From NCBI GenBank assembly GCA_902363145.1, contig CABIZB010000001.1, forward strand, positions 186,001 to 250,000: a stretch of 64,000 nucleotides of DNA. The letters are read 5' to 3'. Within the stretch, counting starts at the first letter, position 1, and every line of letters starts with the position of its first letter. The position numbers were made by a program, and so were the translations under genes. Shown here in pieces: positions 18,001 to 26,911 of the stretch. The notes under the pieces are model-generated. The model was not told where the DNA came from. It was given only the letters and a program-made list of their open reading frames with translations, and made no database searches. This DNA is from Oscillospiraceae bacterium. GTDB taxonomy: Bacteria > Bacillota > Clostridia > Oscillospirales > Ruminococcaceae.

Positions 18001-18628
18001 CGTCCTCAGGCTCGGGCGGCTCCTTGTAGCGGTCTGCCGCCTGAGCCATATAATCGGCAGGAAACGGCAGGGCAAGGATATTGTCCCGCAGTTCGGGGAT
18101 GATTGCCGCAAGTCTCCGCTGATCCTTTGCACCGGGGCAGAAAAAGTCCGTCAGGCGCTTCATGTCATCGGGGCGGCGGTCGAACCAGTCGTCAAAGACA
18201 TTTTCCGCTGCCTTTGCGGCGATAACATCGTCCTCCGCAGGGTCAAGCACCCTGAAAGAAGAGTCAACGTCAAGGCTGCCCGCATTTTCACGTATCAGGC
18301 TGAAACAGAAGGAGTGGATAGTGGATATCTTTGCCGAGGGGATAAGTGCCTGCTGGGCGGTGAGCCATTCATTCTCAGGCTCCAGCTCTGCGGCAGCAGC
18401 CAGTGCAGATGTAAGCCGCTGCTTCATCTGGGCGGCGGCATCGTTTGTAAAGGTAACAACGGCTATCCTGTCCGCAGGAACGGGATCTTCCCTGTCGGAA
18501 AGTATTCTCAGCAGCTTTTCTACCAGTACGGCAGTCTTTCCGCTTCCTGCCGCCGCCGATACAACTATCGCCCTGTCCTTTGCTTCAATAGCGTCAAGCT
18601 GTTCCTTTGTCCATGTTACTGACGGCAT
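15002..18628 (-). CDS. addA: ATP-dependent helicase/nuclease subunit A
   Basis: AddA with AddB forms the Gram-positive equivalent of RecBCD, which resects double-strand breaks up to Chi. The 1208-residue protein has an SF1 Walker A motif AAAGSGKTAVLVEKL near residue 32, the VMIDEFQDSTAVQ Walker B region, motif IV VGDVKQSIYRFR, motif V TIHKSKGLEYPF and, near the C-terminus, the nuclease motif YVLLDYKTDR. The ATG at 18628 is chosen over 18646 because AAAAGGAG lies seven bases before it; this leaves a four-base gap after addB. Length fits AddA. Confidence 0.95.
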   Translation of the reverse strand: MPSVTWTKEQLDAIEAKDRAIVVSAAAGSGKTAVLVEKLLRILSDREDPVPADRIAVVTFTNDAAAQMKQRLTSALAAAAELEPENEWLTAQQALIPSAKISTIHSFCFSLIRENAGSLDVDSSFRVLDPAEDDVIAAKAAENVFDDWFDRRPDDMKRLTDFFCPGAKDQRRLAAIIPELRDNILALPFPADYMAQAADRYKEPPEPEDDSLIKLYTDYVVKKLKAAAALEEEAYEDAVNEYGSDCGGIAKIKKNMDIFSAEVSNIMSAADCISDDPSQLFTGKFSVKFDKVTFYSSGSAKDADGKKMDIQFDQTVIDSVKDKRNACKAAFEKFGGEFTYEDIRSDYIIHAEISEKLFGLMNDVFAEERRLKNEKNALGFSDAEQIACSLLCSRLPDGTVEKSPLAKELSDYFSIVMIDEFQDSTAVQELIFRMISKDGTAEIPGRNFFAVGDVKQSIYRFRCADPRIFMKNIADSVPYSEEGSEPAYILLNRNFRSSHHVVEFVNAVFRVIMSKQNGGIDYGDDESLIEGASCEDDFGPTEIIELPDIDSSDEDENGDSLSIDLIEARCVAAKIAHLIKNGKLHDKNGERPVRPSDICILTRNTSTAPMFISCLEELGISASGAAEESYLEAREISVLINLLRCIDNPTLDIPMAAVLMSPMFMFSAEDMANIRSLRSSSVFADITAVSSGKGTSAALKKQCDEFLTVFGTLREYAAAHSVEELIGFIYDKTDFMSVISIYKDSLKKKANLRLLPVYAADYDKNGTGGLSGFVRRINNMLDSSKDFAAASAAVSSEEAVSVKTIHKSKGLEYPFIFLCRSWTKFNLTDKNQRMVFVSDYGTAFKISDPSRLTAYESFPRRALSLIMEKNQRDEEMMLLYVALTRAKNKLFITRRTDEKSAKHREEIMGLLESGKIRQEEAVSAGISMADWLDAAIGLFKKHDDVYSLGSCDMVMTGAELSEAEAAEESETKQAEYSPERAELFRSLMSHEYDLTLANTASKITVSEIAEKHLIPPKAIFTKDKSRPQGISAAAAGTAVHAFMQYADLKKLYAEKASPDNAIAKEAQRLCSLGLLTKIQAECADSSMISGFLNSGLCGRMMNADEIYREKKFLVKISDLNLDDSDLMVYNSTEGMLQGVADCVFREGGKYVLLDYKTDRRVTEDILRERYSRQLSLYARALSMIFGEKISEGCLYSFSLGKAIGIELK

Positions 18629-18632
18629 ATTC

Positions 18633-21600
18633 TCACTCCTTTTCACCGTTTATTTCAAAGTCGATATCGGAAATATCCCTGGGTACGGGATCGGGATAAT
18701 TGCCGCATATCTCCCTGTAGTCGCAGAAGCCGCAGGGTATGGTGCATTTGTACTTCTTGCTTTCCAGAGGGCTTGCGGGGAAATCTCCGCTGTAAACCGC
18801 CCTGCCCATGTCCTCTATCTGTTTTATGGCAAGCGCCTTTATCTTTTCCATGGTATCGCTGTTGATAACACTGCTATTTGCGCTTACGGTTCCGTCCTTC
18901 TTGAATGTCACGGGAATGAACCTGCCCCGGCAGTCCTCCTCCATGGCGTTGATGATAAGGGGACTGTCAAGCACAGCTCCCTGCATTTTCATGGTGTCGT
19001 CGATGCACTTGGCGGCGCTCGCTTCGTCTGCCATGCGGTCATCGGCAGACTTGGGATATTTTACCGGAATGTACAGCGCACCTGCGGGAACACAGCCTCC
19101 GTATCTGCCGCCCTTTTCATCGGTGAGGGCAAAGAGATAGAAGAACATCTGCATATTTATTCCCAGTGCCAGCTGCTCTTTCATAAAGTCCTTTACGCCT
19201 GTTTTGTAGTCAAGGATACGAATGTATATAATGCCGTTTTCGTCCGTAAATTCATCAACACGGTCGGCAGTTCCCGTGAAATTTACTTTCAGCCCCTCGC
19301 CGCATTCGATGATAACGGGTGTGACCGTAGAATTTTTTACACTGCCCTTTACGCCTACGGGATATTCAAAATCAGAGGGTACAAAGCGTGATACCCTCTG
19401 CTCCTCCTGCATATGGGTAAGGGCGGTGAGCAGGGTGTCGTTCATGATGTCAAGGTAAAATCCGAAGCTTTTTTTCTTGGCAAATTTTCCGCTGAGATTT
19501 TTTGCAATGTAGCCGTCAACCGATTTTTTAATGCTGGCGGTGAGGTCATCGGTTGTCATGTTCAGAAATTTTTCCCCACGGTTTTCCTCAAAAATATCCT
19601 TCATGCACATGTGCATTATATTTCCCTGATTTATGGGGTTAAGGTCCATTTTCGGCAGGGGATAGAGCTTCAGTCCCGTTTTGCAGAAGTACATGAACGG
19701 ACATTTGCTGAAATCCTCAAACCGTGATGCCGAAAGCTCCAGCGTGTCGCCGTACAGCTTTTTCATAAGCTTTTTATCTGCGATCTTATGAGCCGTGGTA
19801 AGGTCTATCCTGTCTATGTAGCTGAATTTTTTTGCATAAAGCGGATCCTTGCAAAGCTCGGTCTTTACAGTGATGAAATCCGGGTCTGACGGGTCAAAAT
19901 TCTGGGAAGCCGCCGCATATGCCGATTGTGGAGTGCGGCAGAAATACAGCATATCCAGGTCGGAAGTATTTATCCTTTGACAGTTCGGTATGCAGGCGGA
20001 TATCTTTTCGATATACGGCGAGGGATACACGGAAGCACCAGAAATATCCGCCTCGGAGTATGATACAAAAAGCCTGTGAGACGGTGAGCAAAGCGACTTG
20101 AATGCGTTGAAGCGTTCCTCTGCAAGGCGCTTTTTCATGCTGCCCGAAAGGTCATAGTCTGATTTTTTAAAGAACTCTCTTTCACGTTCGGAGAAAGTGG
20201 AGCTTTCCCCTGTGATAAAGGGGAAAATTCCGTCATTTGCGTGCATTACAAAAACTATCTTGGGGTTTGTGAGACGGGCAAGGTCTGACTGCTGTGCGAT
20301 AACTCCGTCCAGTGCGTCGGGGGGAGCGGCAAGGGTTATTTTCTCGGCGGAGAGCATGAAAATATCACGGAAATCACTGAGAGATATTTTTTCCGTCAGC
20401 GCCTGTTCAAGGCTTGCAAATATCTCGTCCAGCTGGCTGCACAGCCATTGGTTCTCACGTATCTGAGCCGCAGACTCCGCTTCCGTTATGTACTTGCCCT
20501 CAAAGGAAAGCAGCTTTTCTTCTGCGCCTGTTTCGCCTATGAAGCTGCGGAGTGCGTCGCATATCTGCACACCTGTTTTTCCCGAGCAGGCTTTTTTCAG
20601 GCTGTTTATGGGGGAAAGCAGTCGGAGCCTTATGTCTTCTGCCTTTTCATCGGGAAATTCGCTCTGCCACATGGAACCGTCAATATCCCATGTGTAGCAG
20701 TAGTTTTCCAGGTAGGCGATATCTTCTTCCGAAACCTGCGTAAGCCCTGTCTTTGCATATCTGAGCAGCACTTCGGTGGAGGGCTTTTTCTCCGCTGCCA
20801 GCTCCAGCGCCGCCGTTACCATAAGCATAAGTGGCTTGTGACCTGCGGGACGCTTCTTGTCCGAGTAATAGGGAATATTGTACCGCTCAAAATGAGGAGC
20901 CAGCACGGAAATATCATCGTTCATGGCACGGCTGAGAACTGCGATATCGCTGTACCTGAGAGATCTGTCCGCTGCGGTCAGCTCACATATGGCGGCGCAT
21001 ATGTAGTCGCACTCGCCATAGATATCGGGAGCAGTCACAAGGGTGATATTTCCGCCGTCACCGTTATAAGCCTTTGAGGGCAGCCGCAGAAGATTTTTTG
21101 AAAGCTCAAAAAGCTCTTCCGATTTGTAGCGCTTGTTATCATCAAACTTTACCTTGTTTATCTTTTTGCCAAGTTCAGCGGCTATGGAGGAAAGCCCCGC
21201 ACAGGTCTCGTTCACCGCTGTAAATGGGCCAAAACCGCCTTTGCCAATGTCGTCGGAAGTCATGCAGACAGTAAGCTCTGCGCACTGGGAGAGCATTACA
21301 CGTATCATGTTGTACTGGTCGCCTGTGAAGCTTTTGAACTCGTCCATAAACAGGCACATATCATTAAAATAGCCGTTCTGCTCCGCCATATCGGCAGCAA
21401 GTCGGGCATCAAGGAGAATATCCCTCATGCCGAGGGCTGCAAGCTCCGATGAATATTCCGAGTAGATGAGAAAAAGGTCGGTGAGTTTGTCACGCATATT
21501 GTCGGGAGCGGTTTTAAGTATCTCGCCCAGAACTTCGGGAGTAACGCCGCTGTGGATAAGCTCGCTGAGCATGGTAAGGGCGGTGTTTGCAAAGGAAGCC

Positions 21601-21947
21601 CTTTTTGCCTGCTTGTCAAAGAAAAGAAGTCCCTCACGCTCCGATATAAGGCGTATCACCTTGTACATAACGGCGGTTTTTACGGTGGAATCCGCACCCA
21701 TGCCCTCGGGAGCCTTTGTGCAGCGGAAGATATCCGCAGCAAGGCGTGAGAACGACCACACCTCGGTGTTGCCTTTGTTGAACAGCGCACAGCCCAGATG
21801 ATTGTAGAGCATATGCTCATATTCAAAGGTGAACTGGTCGGGGACTATTACGCAGACCTTTCTGCCGTTCTCGGCGGCCTGCTTTATTTTTTCCATCATG
21901 GCATAGGATTTGCCTGTTCCCGTTCCACCATAAAAAAATGTCAGCAT
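18633..21947 (-). CDS. addB: ATP-dependent helicase/nuclease subunit B
   Basis: AddB carries the Chi-recognition helicase-like part and a second nuclease with a 4Fe-4S staple. The 1104-residue protein starts MLTFFYGGTGTGKSYAM, an intact Walker A. The C-terminal nuclease domain shows the first cluster cysteine in SKCPFMYFC, the catalytic ILDYKTG, and the last three cysteines in CTIPCGFCDYREIC, the expected CX(n)CX2CX5C layout. It is followed after four bases by addA. A terminator hairpin of the upstream gene lies just before it. Confidence 0.94.
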   Translation of the reverse strand: MLTFFYGGTGTGKSYAMMEKIKQAAENGRKVCVIVPDQFTFEYEHMLYNHLGCALFNKGNTEVWSFSRLAADIFRCTKAPEGMGADSTVKTAVMYKVIRLISEREGLLFFDKQAKRASFANTALTMLSELIHSGVTPEVLGEILKTAPDNMRDKLTDLFLIYSEYSSELAALGMRDILLDARLAADMAEQNGYFNDMCLFMDEFKSFTGDQYNMIRVMLSQCAELTVCMTSDDIGKGGFGPFTAVNETCAGLSSIAAELGKKINKVKFDDNKRYKSEELFELSKNLLRLPSKAYNGDGGNITLVTAPDIYGECDYICAAICELTAADRSLRYSDIAVLSRAMNDDISVLAPHFERYNIPYYSDKKRPAGHKPLMLMVTAALELAAEKKPSTEVLLRYAKTGLTQVSEEDIAYLENYCYTWDIDGSMWQSEFPDEKAEDIRLRLLSPINSLKKACSGKTGVQICDALRSFIGETGAEEKLLSFEGKYITEAESAAQIRENQWLCSQLDEIFASLEQALTEKISLSDFRDIFMLSAEKITLAAPPDALDGVIAQQSDLARLTNPKIVFVMHANDGIFPFITGESSTFSEREREFFKKSDYDLSGSMKKRLAEERFNAFKSLCSPSHRLFVSYSEADISGASVYPSPYIEKISACIPNCQRINTSDLDMLYFCRTPQSAYAAASQNFDPSDPDFITVKTELCKDPLYAKKFSYIDRIDLTTAHKIADKKLMKKLYGDTLELSASRFEDFSKCPFMYFCKTGLKLYPLPKMDLNPINQGNIMHMCMKDIFEENRGEKFLNMTTDDLTASIKKSVDGYIAKNLSGKFAKKKSFGFYLDIMNDTLLTALTHMQEEQRVSRFVPSDFEYPVGVKGSVKNSTVTPVIIECGEGLKVNFTGTADRVDEFTDENGIIYIRILDYKTGVKDFMKEQLALGINMQMFFYLFALTDEKGGRYGGCVPAGALYIPVKYPKSADDRMADEASAAKCIDDTMKMQGAVLDSPLIINAMEEDCRGRFIPVTFKKDGTVSANSSVINSDTMEKIKALAIKQIEDMGRAVYSGDFPASPLESKKYKCTIPCGFCDYREICGNYPDPVPRDISDIDFEINGEKE

Positions 21948-21991
21948 ATTATACCTCGTTTCTGTCCGAATAATTCTATCCTATTATACCA

Positions 21992-22023
21992 AATTACCTG
22001 TCCGCATTTACGGACAGGTAATT
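21992..22023 (-). terminator. Terminator after the MutS-like gene
   Basis: A perfect inverted repeat with 13-base arms (AATTACCTGTCCG and its complement) and a six-base loop lies 11 bases after the stop codon of the MutS-like gene. It is not followed by a T-run, so it may be a weak or dual-purpose hairpin; a TATAAT at 21988-21983 on the minus strand just beyond could be the addB -10 box, with no good -35. Confidence 0.55.
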
Positions 22024-22034
22024 GAAAATTGCTT

Positions 22035-23702
22035 TTATCTGCGGACTCTTTTTCTTACATTTTCAGCATTTATACCGAAAGAGCGGAAGATGTCAGCCGC
22101 ATAGCTTTGTTTCAGGGGCATACCCTTTCTTATCCTGTACAGCCGCTTTCCGCTGGTCTCGTCAACATCTGCAACAATGCTCTGGGGAATGCTCCTGCAA
22201 TCGGGGTCGGAGGATATCTCACCGCACTTGCCCGCAAGCTCGGTGATATGTGTGGCAAAAACGCCCCTTACGCCGATAATGCAGAATATCCTTACCAGTT
22301 CTTCGGCTATTTCAGCACATTCCTTGGGTGTGGTGCTCTGGATAGACTCGTTCATCAGCAGCAGGCTGTTTTCTTCCGCAAGGTCGCTGATTATTTTCAG
22401 ATCCTTTATCTCTGTGGTAAATCGGCTGGCGTTTATGCCCGTTTCTTCTTCTTTGGGGAAGTGGGTGAATATAAAGTCGGCAGTGCTTATGACACATTCC
22501 TCCGCAGGCACGTAAAAGCCTGTCTGAGCAAGCAGGAAGCACAGTCCCAGACCACGTACAAAGGTGGTCTTTCCGCCGTTGTTTGCACCTGTTAAAATGT
22601 AAAATCTGCCCTCGTCGTCCATGGTGATGCTGTTGCGCACAACAAGGTCGTCGCCCATGGCTTCGGTGTTGGCGGCAGCCGCCTTGAAGTAGAAACAGGG
22701 GTCAAAGAGATTTTTGATATCCGCATATCTTGCCTTGTCCGTAAACTTGGGACGGCACATTTTTATGCCTCTTGCATTGCAGGCTTCGATGACCCTTGCC
22801 ATGCCATCGTATATCTCCAGCTGGTCTTCGAGCATGGAAACGTGCTCAAATGCAAGCCTGTCATATGACTTCAAAGCGGCGGACAGCCTGTTCATATATG
22901 CGCCAGTTATTTTTTCCATGGCGGCAAAAAGGGCCTTGTCGGCCTCGTTCACATAGCCGTCCTCATTGGGCTGATTTGTCCTCAGCTTGCCCATGATGTG
23001 GGTCTCGGAAAAGGCGTTGTTTTTGTAGAAAAGCCTGTCGAAAACGTTGGGCTTTTCGCCTGCGGGCTTGTCCGACCAGCCTGTTATCCCTGCGGATATG
23101 GGCTTCATTTCCTCATTGAAGTTGATGGCGATGTTAACGGAGCGTATTTTCTTTGAAAAGGCTTCTTTCAGCTCTGCAATGTCCTTTTTCATGCTGTTGT
23201 AGTCATTGGAAGCGTATCGTTCTTCCAGTGAATCAAACAGTCCCCTGAAAGCGGCTGAATGAATGTTTGAGCCTATCTCGCCGTAAAGAGCGTGAAGCTC
23301 CTCCATGCAGTCTATGTAGCTGTCCAGCGCCTCGACACAGCTTCCCAGAGCGGAAAAGCTGTCGGGGGTGGAAGCGGAAATATTCTTGTGCTCACTGTCC
23401 AGCAGTGTGCGAATTATTCTGTGTACCGATGGGGAGAGCTTGGGATTGCCCATAACGTCTTCCAGAGCGTCAAGACGGTAGTTCATGACTTCGGTATCGG
23501 TGCAAAGCTCCCTGAAAAGCTTCAGCACGTTCTGGGGATTTCTGCGGTTGATTATGCCCGCAACATTGTCCGTCATAAGGTCGTTCATATATGTGCAGGG
23601 GTATTTGTCGTTAAGCATTATCCTGCGGTTGTTAAGTTCCCTGCGCCTTGCAGCGTCGGGATAAAGCAGGTCGGGTATCTCTCTGAGTTCCTTGTTTTCC
23701 AT
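22035..23702 (-). CDS. MutS-like ATPase
   Basis: The 555-residue protein has a helical clamp-like N-terminal part and a C-terminal MutS-family ATPase: Walker A GANNGGKTTFVRG, the ASRFTTEI helix, NSLLLMNESIQSTTPKE as Walker B with the conserved glutamate replaced in position by N-E, and FATHITELA. There is no mismatch-recognition domain I, so it is not MutS itself but one of the MutS-related groups of unknown role. The ATG at 23702 has AAGGAAG eight bases upstream. It follows the alkyladenine glycosylase gene by 18 bases, which hints at a repair context. Confidence 0.8.
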   Translation of the reverse strand: MENKELREIPDLLYPDAARRRELNNRRIMLNDKYPCTYMNDLMTDNVAGIINRRNPQNVLKLFRELCTDTEVMNYRLDALEDVMGNPKLSPSVHRIIRTLLDSEHKNISASTPDSFSALGSCVEALDSYIDCMEELHALYGEIGSNIHSAAFRGLFDSLEERYASNDYNSMKKDIAELKEAFSKKIRSVNIAINFNEEMKPISAGITGWSDKPAGEKPNVFDRLFYKNNAFSETHIMGKLRTNQPNEDGYVNEADKALFAAMEKITGAYMNRLSAALKSYDRLAFEHVSMLEDQLEIYDGMARVIEACNARGIKMCRPKFTDKARYADIKNLFDPCFYFKAAAANTEAMGDDLVVRNSITMDDEGRFYILTGANNGGKTTFVRGLGLCFLLAQTGFYVPAEECVISTADFIFTHFPKEEETGINASRFTTEIKDLKIISDLAEENSLLLMNESIQSTTPKECAEIAEELVRIFCIIGVRGVFATHITELAGKCGEISSDPDCRSIPQSIVADVDETSGKRLYRIRKGMPLKQSYAADIFRSFGINAENVRKRVRR

Positions 23703-23720
23703 ACTGCCGCTTCCTTTCAT

Positions 23721-24263
23721 TTATTTCGTTGATTTGACAGCCGATGTGTCGGCAAATCTCCATAAAATATCCCTGTATTCGGGGGTGGCATAGTCGATGC
23801 CCACACGTTTTAGCCTGATTATTTCGGGACGGTATCCGTCATCTGCAATGCAGATCTTCGGGTTGCCGATAAACGATCCGCCGTTGAAGCTCTTGTCTAT
23901 CTTCAGCGCCTTTGTGAGCTTTCCGGGGCCTGCATAGTCAAGGCACGCACGGAAAAGCACGCCCTGGGGCTGCTCCTTTTCGCCTGTGATAACGTTCATC
24001 AGCCAGTGGCAGCCGTAGCAGAGATATACGTATATAACTCCCGCTTCACGGTAAAGCAGCTCCGTTCTGGGAGTGCGGCCCTTTGATGCGTGACAGGCGG
24101 TGTCCTCTTCGCCACGGTATGCCTCCGTTTCGGTGATGCGCAGGCGTATCTCGCCCTCGTCGGTGTTCCTGATAATAAGCTTGCCCACCAGATCTGGAGC
24201 CACATCAAGGCAGTCACGGTGAAAAAAGTCCTCACCCAAGGGAGTGGGAGTGTTATTCATCAT
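23721..24263 (-). CDS. 3-methyladenine DNA glycosylase (AAG/MPG family)
   Basis: This enzyme excises alkylated purines from DNA. The 180-residue protein shows the family sequence LVGKLIIR, then ITETEAYRGEEDTACHASKG with the catalytic glutamate in TEAY, RTELLYREAGVIYVYLCYG and NVITGEKEQPQGVLFRA, and ends with a short linker and ILWRFAD. Length is normal for the bacterial Aag type. It overlaps the stop of the upstream membrane protein by 11 bases and precedes the MutS-like gene. Confidence 0.93.
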   Translation of the reverse strand: MMNNTPTPLGEDFFHRDCLDVAPDLVGKLIIRNTDEGEIRLRITETEAYRGEEDTACHASKGRTPRTELLYREAGVIYVYLCYGCHWLMNVITGEKEQPQGVLFRACLDYAGPGKLTKALKIDKSFNGGSFIGNPKICIADDGYRPEIIRLKRVGIDYATPEYRDILWRFADTSAVKSTK

Positions 24264-24957
24264 CGCCGTTTCTGCCTCCCTTTGTAACGTTTATATTGCT
24301 TCTGTTAAGGAAAGCCTTGTGGGCACGTCTGTTCTTGAAGCGGTCTATATAGTTTTTGCCGAAGAAAATAGCAAAGGTCACAAATGCGGCAAGGACCGAA
24401 AGCTGAATGCCCAGACCTACGCTTGCCATGTCGTATAAATAATATTTGAATGCGTCACCGAAGGATACCAGCATAAAAACAATGTCGATAAGCGCCAGCC
24501 ACTTTGCTTTGATGGGTACCACAAAGAACATCAGAAATTCCATTTCGGGATATAAATAGGCATACACAAGGAACAGTGAGAACAGCAGATAGCTGCTTGA
24601 AGCCGCTCCCGCAATGAAGCCAACGCCGATAAGCAGCAGCGTTCCCGTCAGAAAATACATTGTAAGATTGTGAGCGCCCCACGCCATTTCCGTTTCCTTG
24701 CCCGTGATGTAGTAGAAATAGACAGAGAAGATTATCCACACTACGCTGTTTGTCTGAGGAATAAAAAGAAATGTGAGCAGTCTCCACACCTGACCCTCCA
24801 GGATGGCGGAGCGGCTGAAAGAAAGATAGCTGCTCATAAGACCGTTCGTGAGCATATCTCCCACAAATACTATCGCCATGGAAGCGGCAATATAAGTCAT
24901 AAGATTTTCAATCTCGAAGTTCCTGAAAAATCGTTTTACCTTGTAAGAAAAATTCAT
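24253..24957 (-). CDS. Rhomboid-fold membrane protein without catalytic dyad
   Basis: The 234-residue protein has about six hydrophobic segments. The EGQVWRLLTFLFIP element between helices, the WG turn and PIKAKWLALI resemble rhomboid-like (Der1/rhomboid) proteins. The protease GxSG serine motif and the late histidine are not found, so it is likely an inactive rhomboid-fold protein. The tail is basic and polar, with RFKNRRAHK. GGGAGG precedes the ATG at 24957, and a promoter lies at 24997-25025. It heads an operon with the glycosylase and MutS-like genes. Confidence 0.65.
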   Translation of the reverse strand: MNFSYKVKRFFRNFEIENLMTYIAASMAIVFVGDMLTNGLMSSYLSFSRSAILEGQVWRLLTFLFIPQTNSVVWIIFSVYFYYITGKETEMAWGAHNLTMYFLTGTLLLIGVGFIAGAASSSYLLFSLFLVYAYLYPEMEFLMFFVVPIKAKWLALIDIVFMLVSFGDAFKYYLYDMASVGLGIQLSVLAAFVTFAIFFGKNYIDRFKNRRAHKAFLNRSNINVTKGGRNGDDE

Positions 24958-24996
24958 TGAGAAACATTCCTCCCATTATAGCAGTTTATTAAATAG

Positions 24997-25025
24997 AGTA
25001 TATCACAATTATGCACATATTTCAA
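24997..25025 (-). promoter_or_regulatory. Promoter of the rhomboid-fold gene operon
   Basis: On the minus strand TTGAAA (25025-25020), a 17-base spacer and TATACT (25002-24997). It is back to back with the plus-strand promoter at 25035, with only nine bases between the two -35 boxes. Confidence 0.7.
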
Positions 25026-25034
25026 GGAAAAGTC

Positions 25035-25063
25035 TTGCAAAATTTAAAAAAATGGGTTATAAT
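25035..25063 (+). promoter_or_regulatory. Promoter of the DUF1858 gene
   Basis: TTGCAA, a 17-base A-rich spacer and TATAAT, about 70 bases before the start codon at 25135. Confidence 0.8.
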
Positions 25064-25134
25064 GATTATGTAATATAAATCATGCGCCTGCGGGCTTTGC
25101 GGCTCGGGGCAGAATGAATGAAAGGTTGTTTAAT

Positions 25135-25344
25135 ATGAGCTTTAAAGTAACTCCCGATACCATTATCGGCGATATTCTCGATCACGATATGGATACCGCT
25201 CCTTATTTCTTTGAGATCGGTATGCACTGCCTGGGCTGTCCCGCTTCCAGAGGCGAGTCTATTGCAGATGCTTGCGCAGTTCACGGCACTGATGTAAACG
25301 CTCTTGTTGAAAAGCTCAACGAGCATTTTGCACAGAAGGCATAA
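25135..25344 (+). CDS. DUF1858 domain protein (redox-disulfide type)
   Basis: The 69-residue product starts MSFKVTPDTIIGDILDHDMDTAPYFF (read in two parts around ILDH) and has the CLGCP motif, with two cysteines, that defines the DUF1858 or hybrid-cluster-associated domain. Such proteins are presumed redox or sulfur-handling adaptors in anaerobes; the actual function is unknown. The ATG at 25135 has AAAGG nine bases upstream; an earlier in-frame ATG at 25114 has no ribosome binding site. It is transcribed alone, between its own promoter and a strong terminator. Confidence 0.85.
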   Translation: MSFKVTPDTIIGDILDHDMDTAPYFFEIGMHCLGCPASRGESIADACAVHGTDVNALVEKLNEHFAQKA

Positions 25345-25370
25345 GGAAAAAATCTTATCATGCAGGAAAC

Positions 25371-25400
25371 GGGAAACGGCACTGCCGCTTCCCGCTTTTT
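25371..25400 (+). terminator. Terminator of the DUF1858 gene
   Basis: GGGAAACGGC-ACT-GCCGCTTCCC hairpin (one bulge) followed by GCTTTTT. Confidence 0.85.
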
Positions 25401-25450
25401 CTGAATGGGGTACGGCTCATAATACACAATATCTGTAAGGAAGAATACAT

Positions 25451-26116
25451 ATGAAACTTGATAAACGACTGCTTGTCTGCGCAGAGATGACAGAGGGCAG
25501 CTTTGTGTGCGATATAGGCACCGACCACGGCTATCTGCCTGCGTATCTGCTCAGATCGGGAAAATGCACAAAAGCCATTGCCGCAGATATCGGCGAGAAG
25601 CCACTTGCTGCCGCAAAGGCTACCTTTGAGAACGAGGGCATTGAGGGCGGGCAGCTGATATTGTCCGACGGACTGAAAAATATCCCTCTTGACGGCGTTT
25701 CCGATATCGTCATTGCAGGAATGGGCGGCGAGCTTATCTCCAAAATAATTGATGCCGATGAAAGGTCACGCACCTGCGGGGCAAATTTTATTCTGCAGCC
25801 CATGACAAGAGCTTCCGTGCTGAGAAGATACCTTGCGGACAACGGCTTTGAGGTGACGGAGGAACGTGCCGTGTGGGACGGCGAATTTGCCTATTCCGTA
25901 ATGAAGTGCCGATATACTGGTGTGACATATGAGATTTCAGATGTACATGAGCAGACAGGTCTCACCGACGCATCATACGAGGACGGACGAAAGTACATCG
26001 AAAAGCAGCTTGAACGAATGAAAAAGGCTGCAGACGGCATGAGGAACAGCCGCCCTGCGGAAGCCGAAAAAATAGATATGACCATGGAGAAAATACGAAA
26101 GGAAAAAGGAATATGA
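25451..26116 (+). CDS. trmK: tRNA (adenine(22)-N1)-methyltransferase TrmK
   Basis: TrmK methylates N1 of adenine 22 in tRNA. The 221-residue protein begins MKLDKRLLVCAEMTEGSFVC, has the SAM-binding DIGTDHGYLPAYLL loop, and the family-specific GMGGELI motif and LQPMTRASVLRRYL. The C-terminal third is a helical coiled region. It overlaps the start of the NIF3 gene by four bases (ATGA), an arrangement that is common in Firmicutes. Confidence 0.92.
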   Translation: MKLDKRLLVCAEMTEGSFVCDIGTDHGYLPAYLLRSGKCTKAIAADIGEKPLAAAKATFENEGIEGGQLILSDGLKNIPLDGVSDIVIAGMGGELISKIIDADERSRTCGANFILQPMTRASVLRRYLADNGFEVTEERAVWDGEFAYSVMKCRYTGVTYEISDVHEQTGLTDASYEDGRKYIEKQLERMKKAADGMRNSRPAEAEKIDMTMEKIRKEKGI

Positions 26117-26895
26117 CAACAGTTGCCGATATTTACAGCGCCATAAACGAGCTTATCCCCTTTGACACAAAGGAAAGCTGGGATAACTGCGGTATACTGG
26201 CAGGTGATCCCGATAAGGGCGTTACAAAAATTATCACTGCCCTTGATATCACAAACGATGTTATCGAAGAAGCAAAAGCGTCGGGAGCGGAGCTTATAGT
26301 GAGTCATCACCCTGTTATCTTTTCGCCGCTTAAATCGGTGACGGCATCGTCTCCCGTAGGCAGGCTGCTGTCAGGTGGAGTTTCAGCAATTTGCACCCAT
26401 ACCCCTTTTGATATGTCGCCTCTGGGAATGAACAAGGGGCTTTATGATTTCCTTTCCGCACCTCTCGGACTGTCTGAGGATTCTATGTCTTTGGACGATA
26501 TGGGAAACGGACTTTCCATAGGCAGGATATATGAGCTTAAAGCGCCCCTTACACCAAAGGAAGCGGCTGAAAGGGCAAAAGAGGCACTTGGCTGTACCTG
26601 CGTAAGATTTACAAACGGACGCATCATAAAGCACATTGCCATAAGCTCGGGAGCCGGCAACAGCTTTATACATCTTGCTGCACAAAAGGGAGCGGACGCT
26701 CTTCTTTCGGGGGATTTCAAGCACGACGGCTTTATCGACGCTGTTAATATGGACTTTACTGTCATTGACTGCGGTCATTTCCACACCGAGCGTATCTTCT
26801 GCGGACTTATGAAAAATATCCTTTCAAAAAGGTTCCCGGAGATAGATATTATTGAAGCAAAGAGCTGTGTTGACCCCGCAAATTACTGCTTGTAA
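26113..26895 (+). CDS. NIF3/DUF34 family dinuclear metal protein
   Basis: The 260-residue protein matches the NIF3-like family: WDNCGILAGDP near residue 22, the metal-binding SHHPVIF near 67, THTPFDMSPLGMNKGL with another ligand histidine, and the late GDFKHDG and CGHFHTE motifs. These proteins form hexamers with a two-metal site; GTP cyclohydrolase-like and other roles have been proposed, none settled. It is coupled to trmK by a four-base overlap and precedes the rRNA methyltransferase. Confidence 0.9.
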   Translation: MTTVADIYSAINELIPFDTKESWDNCGILAGDPDKGVTKIITALDITNDVIEEAKASGAELIVSHHPVIFSPLKSVTASSPVGRLLSGGVSAICTHTPFDMSPLGMNKGLYDFLSAPLGLSEDSMSLDDMGNGLSIGRIYELKAPLTPKEAAERAKEALGCTCVRFTNGRIIKHIAISSGAGNSFIHLAAQKGADALLSGDFKHDGFIDAVNMDFTVIDCGHFHTERIFCGLMKNILSKRFPEIDIIEAKSCVDPANYCL

Positions 26896-26911
26896 GCGAA
26901 AGGACATTGAT

